From assembly GCF_000382285.1 (NCBI RefSeq), contig NZ_KB907933.1, positions 62,001 through 126,000 of the forward strand: DNA of 64,000 nt. The letters run 5' to 3'. Numbering within the stretch: position 1 is the stretch's first letter; the number at the start of each line of letters is the position of its first letter. Made by a program: the position numbers and the translations under genes. This document shows positions 1 through 8,627 of the stretch, one piece after another. The notes below the pieces were generated by a model. The model was not told the DNA's origin. It ran no database searches and was given only the letters and a program-made list of their open reading frames with translations. Origin of the DNA: Solimonas variicoloris DSM 15731. GTDB taxonomy: Bacteria; Pseudomonadota; Gammaproteobacteria; Nevskiales; Nevskiaceae.

Positions 1-549
1 GCGCGTCAGCGCCATCACGCCGGCCTTGGCCGCCGCGTAATGCGCCTGTTCCTGCTGCGCGCGCCAGCCGAGCACCGAGGCGTTGTTGACGATGGCGCCG
101 CGGCGGCGCGGCTGCATCTTGCGCAGCATCGCCCGCGTCATGCGGAACGTCCCGGTCAACGTCACGTCGAGCACCTTGTGCCACTCCTCGTCCGTCATGT
201 CGACGACGCGCTTGCTGCCGCCGAGACCGGCGTTGTTGATCAGCACGTCGACGCCGCCGAGGCGCTCCTCGGCCTCGTCGACCAGGGCCTGCACGTCGGC
301 CTCGACGGCAACGTTGGCGAGCCGGCCATGCACCTCGCAACCGGCATGCTGTGCCTTCAGCGCCGCCACCGCCTCGTCCAGACGGCGGGGGTGGATGTCG
401 GAGATGAGCAGCGCCCGCGCACCCTCCTCGGCGCAGCGGCTGGCGGCGGCGAAGCCGATGCCGCCGCCGGCGGCGGCGGTGACGAGGACGCTGCGGCCGC
501 GCAGCAGGCCGTGCGCGGGCACGTAGGGCGGTGGCGGGACGGTGATCAT
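1..549 (-). CDS. ipdF: IpdF-like short-chain dehydrogenase (3' end cut by window edge)
   Basis: SDR oxidoreductase of steroid C/D-ring degradation. In Mycobacterium, IpdF oxidises the 5-hydroxyl of the HIC-CoA intermediate. The 183 visible codons run off the left edge without a stop. An N-terminal nucleotide-binding motif VTAAAGGGIG, the NNAG motif and the catalytic Ser/Tyr/Lys region (NNASVLGWRAQ then HYAAAK) are all visible. The VTAAAG variant of the glycine motif and the NNASVLGWRAQ stretch match what I recall of mycobacterial IpdF rather than generic FabG. The ATG at 549 lies 7 nt after the stop of the upstream acyl-CoA dehydrogenase gene, so the two are cotranscribed. In Mycobacterium ipdF is also adjacent to an acyl-CoA dehydrogenase gene (fadE30), which supports the call. 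C-terminal residues cannot be assessed. Confidence 0.82.
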   Translation of the reverse strand, partial: MITVPPPPYVPAHGLLRGRSVLVTAAAGGGIGFAAASRCAEEGARALLISDIHPRRLDEAVAALKAQHAGCEVHGRLANVAVEADVQALVDEAEERLGGVDVLINNAGLGGSKRVVDMTDEEWHKVLDVTLTGTFRMTRAMLRKMQPRRRGAIVNNASVLGWRAQQEQAHYAAAKAGVMALTR

Positions 550-556
550 TCGGGTT

Positions 557-2866
557 TCAGCTCGCAGGCCGCGGCTCGCGCGGCAGGTTGAGGCCGCGCT
601 CGGCGATGAGGTTGAGTTGGATCTCGTTGGTGCCGGCGTAGAGGGTGTCGGCGCGCGAGAAGAAGAACAGCTGCTGCAGCGGGCGGATCGCCGGATCGTC
701 GGAGATCACGTCGGCCTGCGCGCCGAGCACGTCGGCGGCGAGCTTGCCGAGCTCGCGGTGCCAGTTCGACCAGTAGTACTTGTAGATCAGCGCCTCGCGC
801 TTGAGGCCGAGCGCGGCGCCGTCGCCGAGCATGCGCATGGCGTTGTAGCGCATCACGCGCAGCCCGCTCCAGGCCTGCGCGAGGCGCTGGCGGATCTGCG
901 CGTCGGCGAGGCGGCCGTTGCGCTGCGCCGCCTGCACGACCAGCGCCAGCTCGTGCGCGAAGTGCATCTGCTGGCCGAGCGTCGACACGCCGCGCTCGGC
1001 TTCGAGCAGGCCCATCGCCACCTTCCAGCCCTCGCCGGGCGCGCCGACGACGTGCTCGGCGGCGGCGACCGCCTGGTCGAAGAACACCTCGTTGAACTCG
1101 GCGCCGCCGCCCATCTGGCGGATCGGGCGGATCTCGATGCCGGGCTGGGCGAGCGGCAGCAGCAGGAACACCAGCCCCTTGCTGCCCTTGCTGCCCGGCT
1201 CGCAGCGCGCCAGCACGAAGATCCAGTCCGACTCGTGGGCCAGCGACGTCCAGATCTTCTGCCCGGACACGCGCCACGAACCGTCGGCCTGGCGCTCGGC
1301 GCGCGTCTGCACGTTGGCGAGATCGGAGCCGGCGTTCGGCTCGGAATAGCCCTGCGCCCAGAACTCCTCGCCGGCGACGATCTTGGGCAGGAAACGGCGC
1401 TGCTGCGCCTGGCTGCCGAACTGGATCAGCGTCGGCCCGATCAGGCCCTCGCCGATGTGCCCCATGCGGCCGGGGCCGCCGGCGCGCGCGTATTCCTCGT
1501 GGAAGATCACCTGTTGCGCGATCGTCAGGCCACGGCCGCCGGCCTCGCGCGGCCAGCCGACGCAGGTCCAGCCGCCGGCGGCGAGCTCGCGCTCCCATGC
1601 CTTGCGCAGCGCCGGATCGGCTTCCTCGTCGCCGGGCCCGCCGCGATGCCGCAGGCTCGCGTAGCGGCCCGTCAGGTGCTCGCGCATCCAGCCGGCGACC
1701 TCGGCGCGGAAGCGCGCGGCGTCGGCGTCGGCATCGGCGGCCGCCTGCTCGGTCTTGCCGAGCTGCGTCGCGGCGATTTCCTCGCGCAGCGCGTCGGCGG
1801 TGCCGAGCCAGTGGCTGGCCGCCTGCGCGCGCTTGAAGTAGAGCTGCGGATCGTATTCCCAGGTGAAGCCGACGCCGCCGTGCAGCTGCACCGCTTCCTG
1901 CGCGCACCAGAACAGCGTATCGGCCGACAGCTGGCGCGCCGCGGCGCATTCGCCGGCGAGCGTGCCGGCATCGGCGCCGGCGGCGGCGGCCGCGGCGGCG
2001 CCGGCGACCGCCGAGCGCAGCGCCTCGATCTTCACCATCATTTCCGCGCAGCGGTGCTTGACCGCCTGGAAGCCGCCGACGACGCGGCCGAACTGCTTGC
2101 GCTGCGCGACGTAGGCGACCGTGAGGTCGAGGCACTGCTGCGCGGCGCCGAGGCTTTCGGCGGCGACGAACAGCCGCGCCAGCGCCAGCGCCCGTGCCAG
2201 GCCGTCGCCGCGCTGCGGATCGTCGATGCGCTCGGCGGCGACGTCGGCGAGGGTCAGCGTCGCGAAGCGGCGCGTCTGGTCCCAGGTCGCCAGCGGCGTC
2301 GCCGTCACGCCGGCCGCGTCGCGCGGCACCGCGAACAGGCCGTAGCCGGACGCGGTGCGCGCGAACAGCAGCAGCGTGTCGGCGCTGGCGCCGTCGACGA
2401 CGGCCGGCGCCTCGCCGCGCAAGCTCCAGGCAGCGCCGTCCGGGCTCGCCGTCAGCGTCGCGGCGGCCAGCGACCAGTCGCCGTCCGGCAGCGCCACGCC
2501 GAATCGCACGCCACCTTCGGCGACGATCGGCAGCAGGCGCTCGCGCGCCGCGGCGCTGCCGGCCTCGACGATCAGCGTGGTGCCGAGCAGAACCGTCGCG
2601 AAGTACGGCGTGCAGAACAGGCGGCGGCCGATCTGCTCGGCGAGCAGCGCCAGCTCGACCGCGCCGAGACCGAGACCGCCCTGCGCTTCGGGCACCGCGA
2701 TCGCGCACCAGCCGAGTTCGCCGGCGAGGCGCTGCCAGAGTTCGGCGTCGAAGCCGTGCGCGCTCGCCATGTGGCGGCGGACGGCGGCGGAGTCACTGAC
2801 GTCGGCGAGGAAATTCTCGGCGGCGTCGCGGATCAGCAGCTGGTCGTCGCTGAGAGACAGGTTCAT
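557..2866 (-). CDS. Fused two-domain acyl-CoA dehydrogenase (FadE30/FadE34-like)
   Basis: A 769-residue protein made of two complete acyl-CoA dehydrogenase units in tandem; ordinary family members are about 380-400 residues. Residues 1-370 form an alpha-type unit with the FAD/CoA motifs RKQFG and LHGGVGFTWE. Residues 390-769 form a beta-type unit with WAQGYSEPNAGSDL, GQKIWTSLA and the C-terminal AGTNEIQ motif. Steroid-specific dehydrogenases are typically alpha2beta2 heterotetramers, so this fusion probably covalently joins the alpha and beta chains, as in FadE34 (side chain). The C-terminal half and the ipdF neighbour point instead to a FadE30-like role on the HIP-CoA ring-degradation intermediate; the substrate is unresolved. 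The start at 2866 gives a canonical N-terminus beginning MNLSLSDDQ. A candidate regulon operator lies about 60 nt upstream. Confidence 0.85.
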   Translation of the reverse strand: MNLSLSDDQLLIRDAAENFLADVSDSAAVRRHMASAHGFDAELWQRLAGELGWCAIAVPEAQGGLGLGAVELALLAEQIGRRLFCTPYFATVLLGTTLIVEAGSAAARERLLPIVAEGGVRFGVALPDGDWSLAAATLTASPDGAAWSLRGEAPAVVDGASADTLLLFARTASGYGLFAVPRDAAGVTATPLATWDQTRRFATLTLADVAAERIDDPQRGDGLARALALARLFVAAESLGAAQQCLDLTVAYVAQRKQFGRVVGGFQAVKHRCAEMMVKIEALRSAVAGAAAAAAAGADAGTLAGECAAARQLSADTLFWCAQEAVQLHGGVGFTWEYDPQLYFKRAQAASHWLGTADALREEIAATQLGKTEQAAADADADAARFRAEVAGWMREHLTGRYASLRHRGGPGDEEADPALRKAWERELAAGGWTCVGWPREAGGRGLTIAQQVIFHEEYARAGGPGRMGHIGEGLIGPTLIQFGSQAQQRRFLPKIVAGEEFWAQGYSEPNAGSDLANVQTRAERQADGSWRVSGQKIWTSLAHESDWIFVLARCEPGSKGSKGLVFLLLPLAQPGIEIRPIRQMGGGAEFNEVFFDQAVAAAEHVVGAPGEGWKVAMGLLEAERGVSTLGQQMHFAHELALVVQAAQRNGRLADAQIRQRLAQAWSGLRVMRYNAMRMLGDGAALGLKREALIYKYYWSNWHRELGKLAADVLGAQADVISDDPAIRPLQQLFFFSRADTLYAGTNEIQLNLIAERGLNLPREPRPAS

Positions 2867-2925
2867 CGGGATCGGGCGGGAGATACGGCCCGCATTATTC
2901 GAAGAACCCGGCGCCTACTCTTCAC

Positions 2926-2940
2926 CCATTGGGACGAATG
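2926..2940. promoter_or_regulatory. Candidate steroid-regulon operator, site 1
   Basis: The + strand 15-mer CCATTGGGACGAATG contains the GGGACGA core of a motif that recurs in the gaps of this island. It sits about 60 nt upstream of the fused acyl-CoA dehydrogenase start, in a gap of about 100 bp. It also carries a CATT/AATG inverted repeat. Found by eye; no binding evidence. Confidence 0.35.
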
Positions 2941-2965
2941 CCCCTGACCCGGGCCTGTCCGCTGC

Positions 2966-4117
2966 TCAGTTCAGCTGCAGCGCCTGCAGGCGCTGCAGCT
3001 TGCCGGCGTAGATGTCGCGGTCGCGCAGATTGGTGCTCAGGCGCATCGCCTCGCCGAGATGCTGCTCGGCGTCGCGGGCATCGCCGAGCCGCGCGCTCGC
3101 CACGGCGATCGCGTAGTGCACTTCGGCGCTGTACGGAATGTGCTCGAGTTCGCGCCGATACAGCGCCATCGCCCCGTTCACGTCGCCCGCGGCCATCGCG
3201 CGGTAGCCGGCGTCGAGAAACTGGAACGGCTGATAGGCAGCGAGCCGCGCCAGGCGCGCGCGCAGGCGCGCGGCATCGGCGAGACGCCGGGTCTGCTCGT
3301 AGAGGCCGGCGAGGTTGTTCATCAGCTGCGCATCGCGCGGCGCGAGCGCGAGACCGCGCTGCAGCGCGGCCTCGGCCCTATCGAAGTCGCCGCTGCGGCG
3401 GTAGACCACGCCGAGCGTGTTGTAGGCGCTCGCGAACGCCGCCGTCCGGATCGACGCGCGCGCCCACCAGTACGCCTGCCGGGCATCGCCGGCCACCAGG
3501 GTCTCGGCCGCGCGGTTGTTCATGAACATCGCCACGATCAGGCGTTCCGGCACTTCCTCGGTGTCATGCGAAAGCACGCCGCGCGCCGGCGCGAAGTCGA
3601 TGACCAGGCCCGGTTCCGATATGCCGGTCGTCAGCCCGTAGCGCCGATGCGGATCGAGCACGATGTTGACGTGGCCGTTCAGGAACACGAGATCGCCGCT
3701 GCGCGTCCACGCGCCTTCGCCATGCACGAGCTGGTAGCGCAGCGGAATATCGAGGCGCTTGGCGAACGCCGAGGCCAGGATCACCAGCGAAAGACAGTTG
3801 CCGGCGCCGGCGGCGAAGGTTTCGCCGGCCGTGCGCGTGACGGCCGCGTCGTAGTCGATGCGCAGGTCCTCGGTCAGCGAGGTGAACAGCGCGCGGCTGT
3901 GGCCGAGGATCACGGCGCGCTTGCGGATGTGATCCTGCAGGTAGGCGTCCATCGCCGGACTCAGCGCAAAGAGGTCGAGCTGTTGCAGCGCCGCCGGCGG
4001 CTCGCCGTAGCGTTCGTCGGCGAACAGCGCATCGGACGCCGCCGGCGGTGCGAACGTCGCGCAGCCGGCGAGCAGCGCGAGTCCGATCGCGGCCAGGCCT
4101 GTCACGGCTTTTTTCAT
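2966..4117 (-). CDS. Lipoprotein with transglutaminase-like and TPR domains
   Basis: Predicted outer-membrane or periplasmic lipoprotein of 383 residues. A type II signal peptide ends in the lipobox LLAGC, with Cys19 as the lipidated residue. Residues 90-165 resemble a bacterial transglutaminase-like (papain-fold) core: Cys108 in GAGNCLSL, His149 in NGHVN and a following Asp155 are positioned as a possible catalytic triad. Residues 215-370 form tetratricopeptide repeats, with NTLGVVYRRSGDFDRAE a clear TPR. The enzymatic role and substrate are unknown. It lies within the steroid run, between the thioesterase and the fused dehydrogenase and on the same strand, but nothing in its sequence links it to steroids. 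It may be a bystander or help the envelope handle hydrophobic substrate. Confidence 0.8.
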   Translation of the reverse strand: MKKAVTGLAAIGLALLAGCATFAPPAASDALFADERYGEPPAALQQLDLFALSPAMDAYLQDHIRKRAVILGHSRALFTSLTEDLRIDYDAAVTRTAGETFAAGAGNCLSLVILASAFAKRLDIPLRYQLVHGEGAWTRSGDLVFLNGHVNIVLDPHRRYGLTTGISEPGLVIDFAPARGVLSHDTEEVPERLIVAMFMNNRAAETLVAGDARQAYWWARASIRTAAFASAYNTLGVVYRRSGDFDRAEAALQRGLALAPRDAQLMNNLAGLYEQTRRLADAARLRARLARLAAYQPFQFLDAGYRAMAAGDVNGAMALYRRELEHIPYSAEVHYAIAVASARLGDARDAEQHLGEAMRLSTNLRDRDIYAGKLQRLQALQLN

Positions 4118-4214
4118 GGGCGCGCCCCTCCGACGGCCGGCATTTTTCCGGACCGTCCGGTCGCGCTTGCGCCGCGGGACGGGCGGTCGCGGCCAGCTTA
4201 GCGCAGCCCGGCCG

Positions 4215-4646
4215 TCAGGCGTATGCCGACAGCCGGGCCCGCTCGCCGGCGTCGAGCGCCACCGCCTTGCGGCTTTCGGCGTCGATGCGCACCAGCACCG
4301 TCTCCGCCGTCGCCGCGCAGTGTTCGCCGTCGAACAGGCCGATGCCGAGCCGGAACGAGCTGCGGCCGAGCTCGAGCACGCGCAGGCCGACGCGCAGCCG
4401 GCCCGGATAGTGCAGCTCGCGGCGGTAGTCGAGTTCGAGCCGGACGATGACGTTCTGGCGCGGCGCGAACGGCACCCACAGGCCCGTCTCGCGCAGGAAC
4501 GCGGCGCGCCCGCTCTCCGCGTAGACCGTGAAGGCGATGTTGTTGACGTGGCCGAGCAGGTCCAGATCGGCGAAGCGGATCTGCTCGTCGGTCCAGAAGC
4601 GGTACGCGGCCGGATCGGTGGCCGCGGCGGGGGCGCCGGCGCTCAT
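4215..4646 (-). CDS. Hotdog-fold acyl-CoA thioesterase (4-hydroxybenzoyl-CoA thioesterase type)
   Basis: A 143-residue single hotdog-domain protein. The segment RFADLDLLGHVNN carries the family signature, in which an Asp near a conserved HVNN hydrolyses acyl-CoA thioesters. It is four nucleotides downstream of the SDR gene at 4651-5529 and so part of the same transcript. In a steroid CoA pathway such an enzyme may release CoA from dead-end or overloaded steroid-CoA intermediates. The exact substrate cannot be deduced from sequence. The length is normal for the family and no anomalies were seen. Confidence 0.8.
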   Translation of the reverse strand: MSAGAPAAATDPAAYRFWTDEQIRFADLDLLGHVNNIAFTVYAESGRAAFLRETGLWVPFAPRQNVIVRLELDYRRELHYPGRLRVGLRVLELGRSSFRLGIGLFDGEHCAATAETVLVRIDAESRKAVALDAGERARLSAYA

Positions 4647-4650
4647 CGCC

Positions 4651-5529
4651 TCAGGTGCCGTAGACCTTCTGCGGCGCCGGCGATTGCGCGATCAGCTCGT
4701 CGACGACCGCGCCCAGCTCGGCCGGATTCCAGCGCGCCTTCTTGTCGCGGACGATGCCGGTCTTCCAGCCGGTGGCGATCGAGACCTTGCCGCCCTCGAC
4801 TTCGAACACCTTGCCGCTGACGTGCGCCGACTGCGGGCTGCACAGCCAGACCACCAGCGGCGCGACGTTGGCCGGATCGTAGTGGTCGAAGCTGCCGTCG
4901 TCCGGCTTTTTCATCACCGAACCGAACACCGGTTCGGTCATGCCGGTGCGCGCCGCCGGCGCCAGGGCGTTGGCGGTGACGCCGTAACGGCGCAGCTCGG
5001 CGGCCTGCACCAGCGTCAGCGAGGCGATGCCGCCCTTGGCCGCCGCGTAGTTGCTCTGCCCGACCGAGCCCTGCAGGCCGGCGCCGGAGCTGGTGTTGAC
5101 GATGCGCGCGTCGACCTTCTGCCCGGCCTTGCTCTGGTCGCGCCAGCGCTGCACGAGGCGGCTGGCGATGCAGAAGTGGCCCTTGAGGTGGACCTTGATG
5201 ACGAGATCCCAGTCCTCCTCGGACAGCGAGGCGAACATGCGGTCGCGGACGATGCCGGCGTTGTTGACGACGCCGTGCACGTCGCCGAAGGCGGCGACGC
5301 CGGCGTCGACGATCGCCTGCGCGCCGCTCATCGAGGTGATGTCCTCGCAGGCGACGACGGCCTTGCCGCCGGCCTTGGTGATTTCGTCGACGACGCCCTG
5401 CGCGGCTTCGCGGCGGATGTCGTTGACGACGACGCTGGCGCCTTCGGCGGCGAGCGCGAGCGCGTACTCGCGGCCGAGACCGCTGCCGGAGCCGGTGACG
5501 ATGATGGTGCGGTGGTCGCAGATGCCCAT
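4651..5529 (-). CDS. SDR dehydrogenase, HSD4A/Rv3548c-like
   Basis: A 292-residue SDR with the nucleotide-binding motif VTGSGSGLG, NNAG, and the catalytic Ser plus YAAAK motif. The length and C-terminal extension (about 40 residues beyond the usual SDR core, including EVEGGKVSIATGW) resemble the dehydrogenase part of peroxisomal multifunctional enzyme type 2 and its bacterial relatives, which oxidise 3-hydroxyacyl-CoA groups on steroid side chains or ring remnants. It follows the repeat-rich gap and leads the thioesterase-lipoprotein-dehydrogenase-ipdF group. A beta-hydroxyacyl-CoA dehydrogenase step before the FadA6 thiolase is a reasonable role. Assignment to side chain versus ring degradation is inference. 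Confidence 0.78.
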   Translation of the reverse strand: MGICDHRTIIVTGSGSGLGREYALALAAEGASVVVNDIRREAAQGVVDEITKAGGKAVVACEDITSMSGAQAIVDAGVAAFGDVHGVVNNAGIVRDRMFASLSEEDWDLVIKVHLKGHFCIASRLVQRWRDQSKAGQKVDARIVNTSSGAGLQGSVGQSNYAAAKGGIASLTLVQAAELRRYGVTANALAPAARTGMTEPVFGSVMKKPDDGSFDHYDPANVAPLVVWLCSPQSAHVSGKVFEVEGGKVSIATGWKTGIVRDKKARWNPAELGAVVDELIAQSPAPQKVYGT

Positions 5530-6276
5530 GAACTGATCCTTCGGTCTTCGATAGTCGCTAGTCGCTTGCCCGGTTCGCCTTGCGCGTCGATCCGGCCTTC
5601 TTTTCGCCTTGACGGCGCCCTACTTCTTTTTGCTTGTGCAAAGAAAAAAGTAAGCAAGAGAAACACACCCCTGGCTTACGCGCCGGCCCTCGCAGTGGCT
5701 CGGGCGTTCGCCGGGGCGGATGTCCACCGGACATCCGCAACCCCCCGGCTCACCCTGCGATGCTCGCCGCCCGGCCGGCGCTGAAACTCGCGGTGCTGCG
5801 CACCGCTCAAACAGTCAGCGCCGGACAGCCCCGGACCGGCTGCGCTTCTCGGCGCTACGCAAAGGGGACCCGGAAGAAAACAGCAAAGCTGCTTTGGCTG
5901 TTGCTGTTGACGTTCGGGTCCCCTTGGGCCGCACCGAGCAGCGCAGCGCGCGCAGGGAATGGCCGGCCAGGACGGCCGGCCAAGTCGCCGCCGCGGCAGG
6001 GATGCCGCGTCGGCGACGGTCCCGAGCACGTGAGCAGCGCAGGGCACTTCGCGCAGCGAAGTGCGGCCCCAGGGGTGTGCTTTCTTTTGCTTACTTTTCT
6101 TTGCACAAGCAAAGAAAAGTGAGTCGCGCGTGAGCGCGAAACCAAAAGCCCGAAATGCATGCGCCCGGCACGAGTGTGAAACCGGCGCTCTCGCGCCGGT
6201 CCTCACCCCGTCCCTCCCCCGCAGGCGGGAGAGGGAATGAGGGCTGAGCGCATGCATCTCGTCAGAGCAGCTTCCT
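5530..6276. repeat. Non-coding mosaic of inverted repeats and palindromes
   Basis: A 747-bp gap with no credible gene. An AT-richer element near 5621-5674 (with TTGTGCAAAGAAAAAAGTAAG) recurs inverted at 6068-6123 (with CTTACTTTTCTTTGCACAAG), flanking about 400 bp. Inside are a perfect 10-bp-arm palindrome at 5716-5738 (GCGGATGTCC, 3-nt loop, GGACATCCGC), an 11-bp perfect stem pairing 5862-5872 with 5915-5925, and a GGCCGGCC-type palindrome near 5969-5989. Near 6209-6244 is a CCCTC...GAGGG hairpin resembling the one at 10703-10740. Short ORFs translated across the elements (LLLTFFF-like peptides) are judged spurious. The block separates two halves of the ring-degradation run and may end or attenuate transcription. 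Confidence 0.75.
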
Positions 6277-7425
6277 TCAGAGCCGCTCGATGATCGTCAC
6301 GTTGGCGACGCCGCCGCCCTCGCACATCGTCTGCAGGCCGTAGCGCTTGTTGGTGCGCTCCAGCTCGTGCAGCAGCGTCGTCATCAGCTTGACGCCGGTC
6401 GCGCCGAGCGGATGGGCGAGCGCGATGCCGCCGCCGTTGACGTTGGTCTGCGCGTGCGGATAGCCGGTTTCCTTGAACCAGGACAGCACCACCGGCGCGA
6501 AGGCTTCGTTGATCTCGACCAGGTCGATGTCCTGCATCTTCATGCCCGACTTCTTCAGCGCGTACTGCGTCGCCGGGATCGGCGCGGTCAGCATGAAGAT
6601 CGGATCGTCGGCGTACACGCTCATGTGGTGGATGCGCGCGCGCGGCTTCAGGCCGTAGCGCTGCAGCGCCTTCTCGGAGACGATCAGCATCGCCGACGCG
6701 GCATCGCCGGTCTGGCTCGACACGCCCGCGGTGATCGTGCCGCCCGGCGCCAGCGGTTCGAGCTGCGCCATCTGTTCGAGCGAGGTGTCGCGCACCGTCT
6801 CGTCCATCTTCAGGCCCGCGGTTTCGACGATCTCGCGGTCGAAGCGGCCTTCCTTCTGCGCGGCGCGCGCGCGGCGGTGGCTCTCCAGCGAGAACACTTC
6901 CATCTCCTCGCGCGAGATCTTCCACTTGTCGGCGATCAGCTGCGCGCCGTGGAACTGCGAGACCGGCTCGGTGCCGAAGCGCTCGACCCAGCCCTTCGAG
7001 CCCGAGAACGGATCGGCGAAGCCGAGCGGCTTGGCGGCGATCATCGCCGACGAGATCGGGATCTGCGTCATGGTCTGCACGCCGCCGGCGACGATCACGT
7101 CCTGCGTGCCGCTCATCACCGCCTGCGCGGCGAAGTGCACGGCCTGCTGCGAGGAGCCGCACTGACGGTCGATGGTGACGCCCGGCACGTGCATCGGCAG
7201 CCCGGCGGCCAGCCAGCAGGTGCGCGCGATGTTGCCGGCGAGCGGGCCGATCGCATCGAGGCAGCCGAAGATCACGTCGTCGTAGTCCTCGGCGGGAATG
7301 CCGTTGCGCTCGACGAGCGCCTTGATGGCGTGCGCGCCGAGATCGGCACCGTGCATGTGGGCGAGGCTGCCCTTGCGCTTGCCGGTGGGCGTGCGCAGAG
7401 CGTCGACGATATAGGCTTCGGCCAT
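6277..7425 (-). CDS. fadA6: FadA6-type acetyl-CoA acetyltransferase (thiolase)
   Basis: A 382-residue thiolase that in steroid degraders removes an acetyl unit from the beta-oxidised side arm of the ring C/D (HIP-derived) CoA ester. The catalytic set is intact: nucleophile Cys89 in DRQCGSSQQ, His338 in LAHPLGATG and Cys368 in MCEGGG. The DRQCGSSQQA stretch and the C-terminal CEGGGVANVTIIERL match what I recall of mycobacterial FadA6. The start at 7425 is chosen because AAGGAAGAG lies 5-7 nt upstream and the protein then begins MAEAYIVDA; the open frame extends further upstream but into the preceding gene. The upstream acyl-CoA dehydrogenase gene ends 19 nt before it. Confidence 0.88.
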   Translation of the reverse strand: MAEAYIVDALRTPTGKRKGSLAHMHGADLGAHAIKALVERNGIPAEDYDDVIFGCLDAIGPLAGNIARTCWLAAGLPMHVPGVTIDRQCGSSQQAVHFAAQAVMSGTQDVIVAGGVQTMTQIPISSAMIAAKPLGFADPFSGSKGWVERFGTEPVSQFHGAQLIADKWKISREEMEVFSLESHRRARAAQKEGRFDREIVETAGLKMDETVRDTSLEQMAQLEPLAPGGTITAGVSSQTGDAASAMLIVSEKALQRYGLKPRARIHHMSVYADDPIFMLTAPIPATQYALKKSGMKMQDIDLVEINEAFAPVVLSWFKETGYPHAQTNVNGGGIALAHPLGATGVKLMTTLLHELERTNKRYGLQTMCEGGGVANVTIIERL

Positions 7426-7444
7426 TTCAATCTCTTCCTTAGGT

Positions 7445-8500
7445 TCAAAAAGTGGTGCCGGGCCCGAGACGGGCTCCGGGGGTGAGGATCGCGGCGGCGA
7501 TGCGCGCCTTGTGGAACTTGGCGTCGCCCCAGGCGGCATCGAGCGCCCAGGCGCGCTTCATGTACATCTGCAGATCGGCTTCCCAGGTGTAGCCCATCGC
7601 GCCGTGCGCCTGGATGCTCTTGCGCGCCGCCAGCCGGGCCGCTTCCCCCGCCGCGAGTTTAGCGTGCGAGACCTGCACGTCGCGGCGCGGATCGTCGGTG
7701 GCCAGCGCCTGCGCCGCGCGGTGCACCACCGGCTCGGCGAATTCGATCTTCACGGCGACGTCGGCGAGGTGATGCTTGACGGCCTGGAACGAGCCGACCG
7801 GCTTGCCGAACTGCTTGCGCTGCGCGGCGTGATCGACGCCGAGATCGAGCATGCGCTGCGCCAGGCCGAGCAGCTGCGCGCTCGCCGCCAGCGCGGCGCG
7901 GTCGAGCACGTCGGCCCACAAACGCCGGCCCTGCGCGGCCGGACAGATGCGCGTCGCCGGCGACGGCGTCCACGCCGGCTTGTAGAGGCGCCGCGACAGG
8001 TCGATGCTGGGGTTGAACGACAGCTGTACCTGATCGGGCGTCAGCGCGTGAATCTCGTCGTCGTGCCAGAGCAGCAGCAGATCGGCGTTGGCGGCGTCGG
8101 CGACCAGCGGATTGACCGGATGGCCGACGGCGATGCGCGCCGTGCCGGCGGCGACGCGCGGCAACCATTCGCGCTTGAGCTGCACGTCGGCCGGCAGATG
8201 CGTCAGCAGGTACACCGCCAGGTAGGCGCTGTCGGTCAGCGAATCGGGAATCGCGAAGTAGCCGAGCTCCTGCTGCACCAGCACCCAGTCGAGATCGCCG
8301 AGGCCGATGCCGCCGAACGCCTCCGGCACCGACAGCGCGGTCAGGCCCTGGTCGGCGAGCTTGGCGCGCAGCTCGGCGGAGCGGCCGCTCTTGGTCGTCT
8401 CCCAGACCTCGCGCAGCATTTCCGGCGCCGCCTCGACCATCAGGAACTTGTGGATGGCGTCGCGGAAGGCGAGTTGCTGTTCGTCGAAAGTGAAGTCCAT
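7445..8500 (-). CDS. Acyl-CoA dehydrogenase, alpha-type subunit (FadE32/33-like)
   Basis: A 351-residue acyl-CoA dehydrogenase. It begins MDFTFDEQQLAFRD and keeps the RKQFGKPVGSFQ and HGAMGYTWE motifs that contact FAD, but is shorter than classic 380-400-residue enzymes, as is typical of one partner in the alpha2beta2 steroid dehydrogenases. The start at 8500 is preferred over upstream in-frame codons, because residues upstream are low-complexity and have no family similarity. It follows the companion subunit gene (8628-9803) by 127 bp and precedes fadA6. Together the pair probably introduces a double bond into a ring-derived acyl-CoA. Placement with FadE31/FadE32 rests on size and synteny. 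Confidence 0.82.
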   Translation of the reverse strand: MDFTFDEQQLAFRDAIHKFLMVEAAPEMLREVWETTKSGRSAELRAKLADQGLTALSVPEAFGGIGLGDLDWVLVQQELGYFAIPDSLTDSAYLAVYLLTHLPADVQLKREWLPRVAAGTARIAVGHPVNPLVADAANADLLLLWHDDEIHALTPDQVQLSFNPSIDLSRRLYKPAWTPSPATRICPAAQGRRLWADVLDRAALAASAQLLGLAQRMLDLGVDHAAQRKQFGKPVGSFQAVKHHLADVAVKIEFAEPVVHRAAQALATDDPRRDVQVSHAKLAAGEAARLAARKSIQAHGAMGYTWEADLQMYMKRAWALDAAWGDAKFHKARIAAAILTPGARLGPGTTF

Positions 8501-8627
8501 GGATATGTCGGTCGCGCAGCGACTCAGCGAACGTCCGTCCGCACGGCGGCGGACGGGACGGGAATGGGCAGGAGCGCCGGCGGCGGCGTGCGCGCGGCGG
8601 ATGGCGACGCCAGTGGCGGCGACGCGC

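Noticed and set aside
542-2947. 801-codon plus-strand open frame across the fused dehydrogenase gene
   Set aside because: It is an antisense shadow of a well-supported gene in very GC-rich DNA: Ala/Arg/Gly-rich with no domain.
5558-6257. Several ORFs of 60-190 codons on both strands of the 5530-6276 gap
   Set aside because: They run across the inverted repeats and palindromes, encode low-complexity peptides (LLLTFFF-like at the repeats) and have no ribosome site or family similarity.
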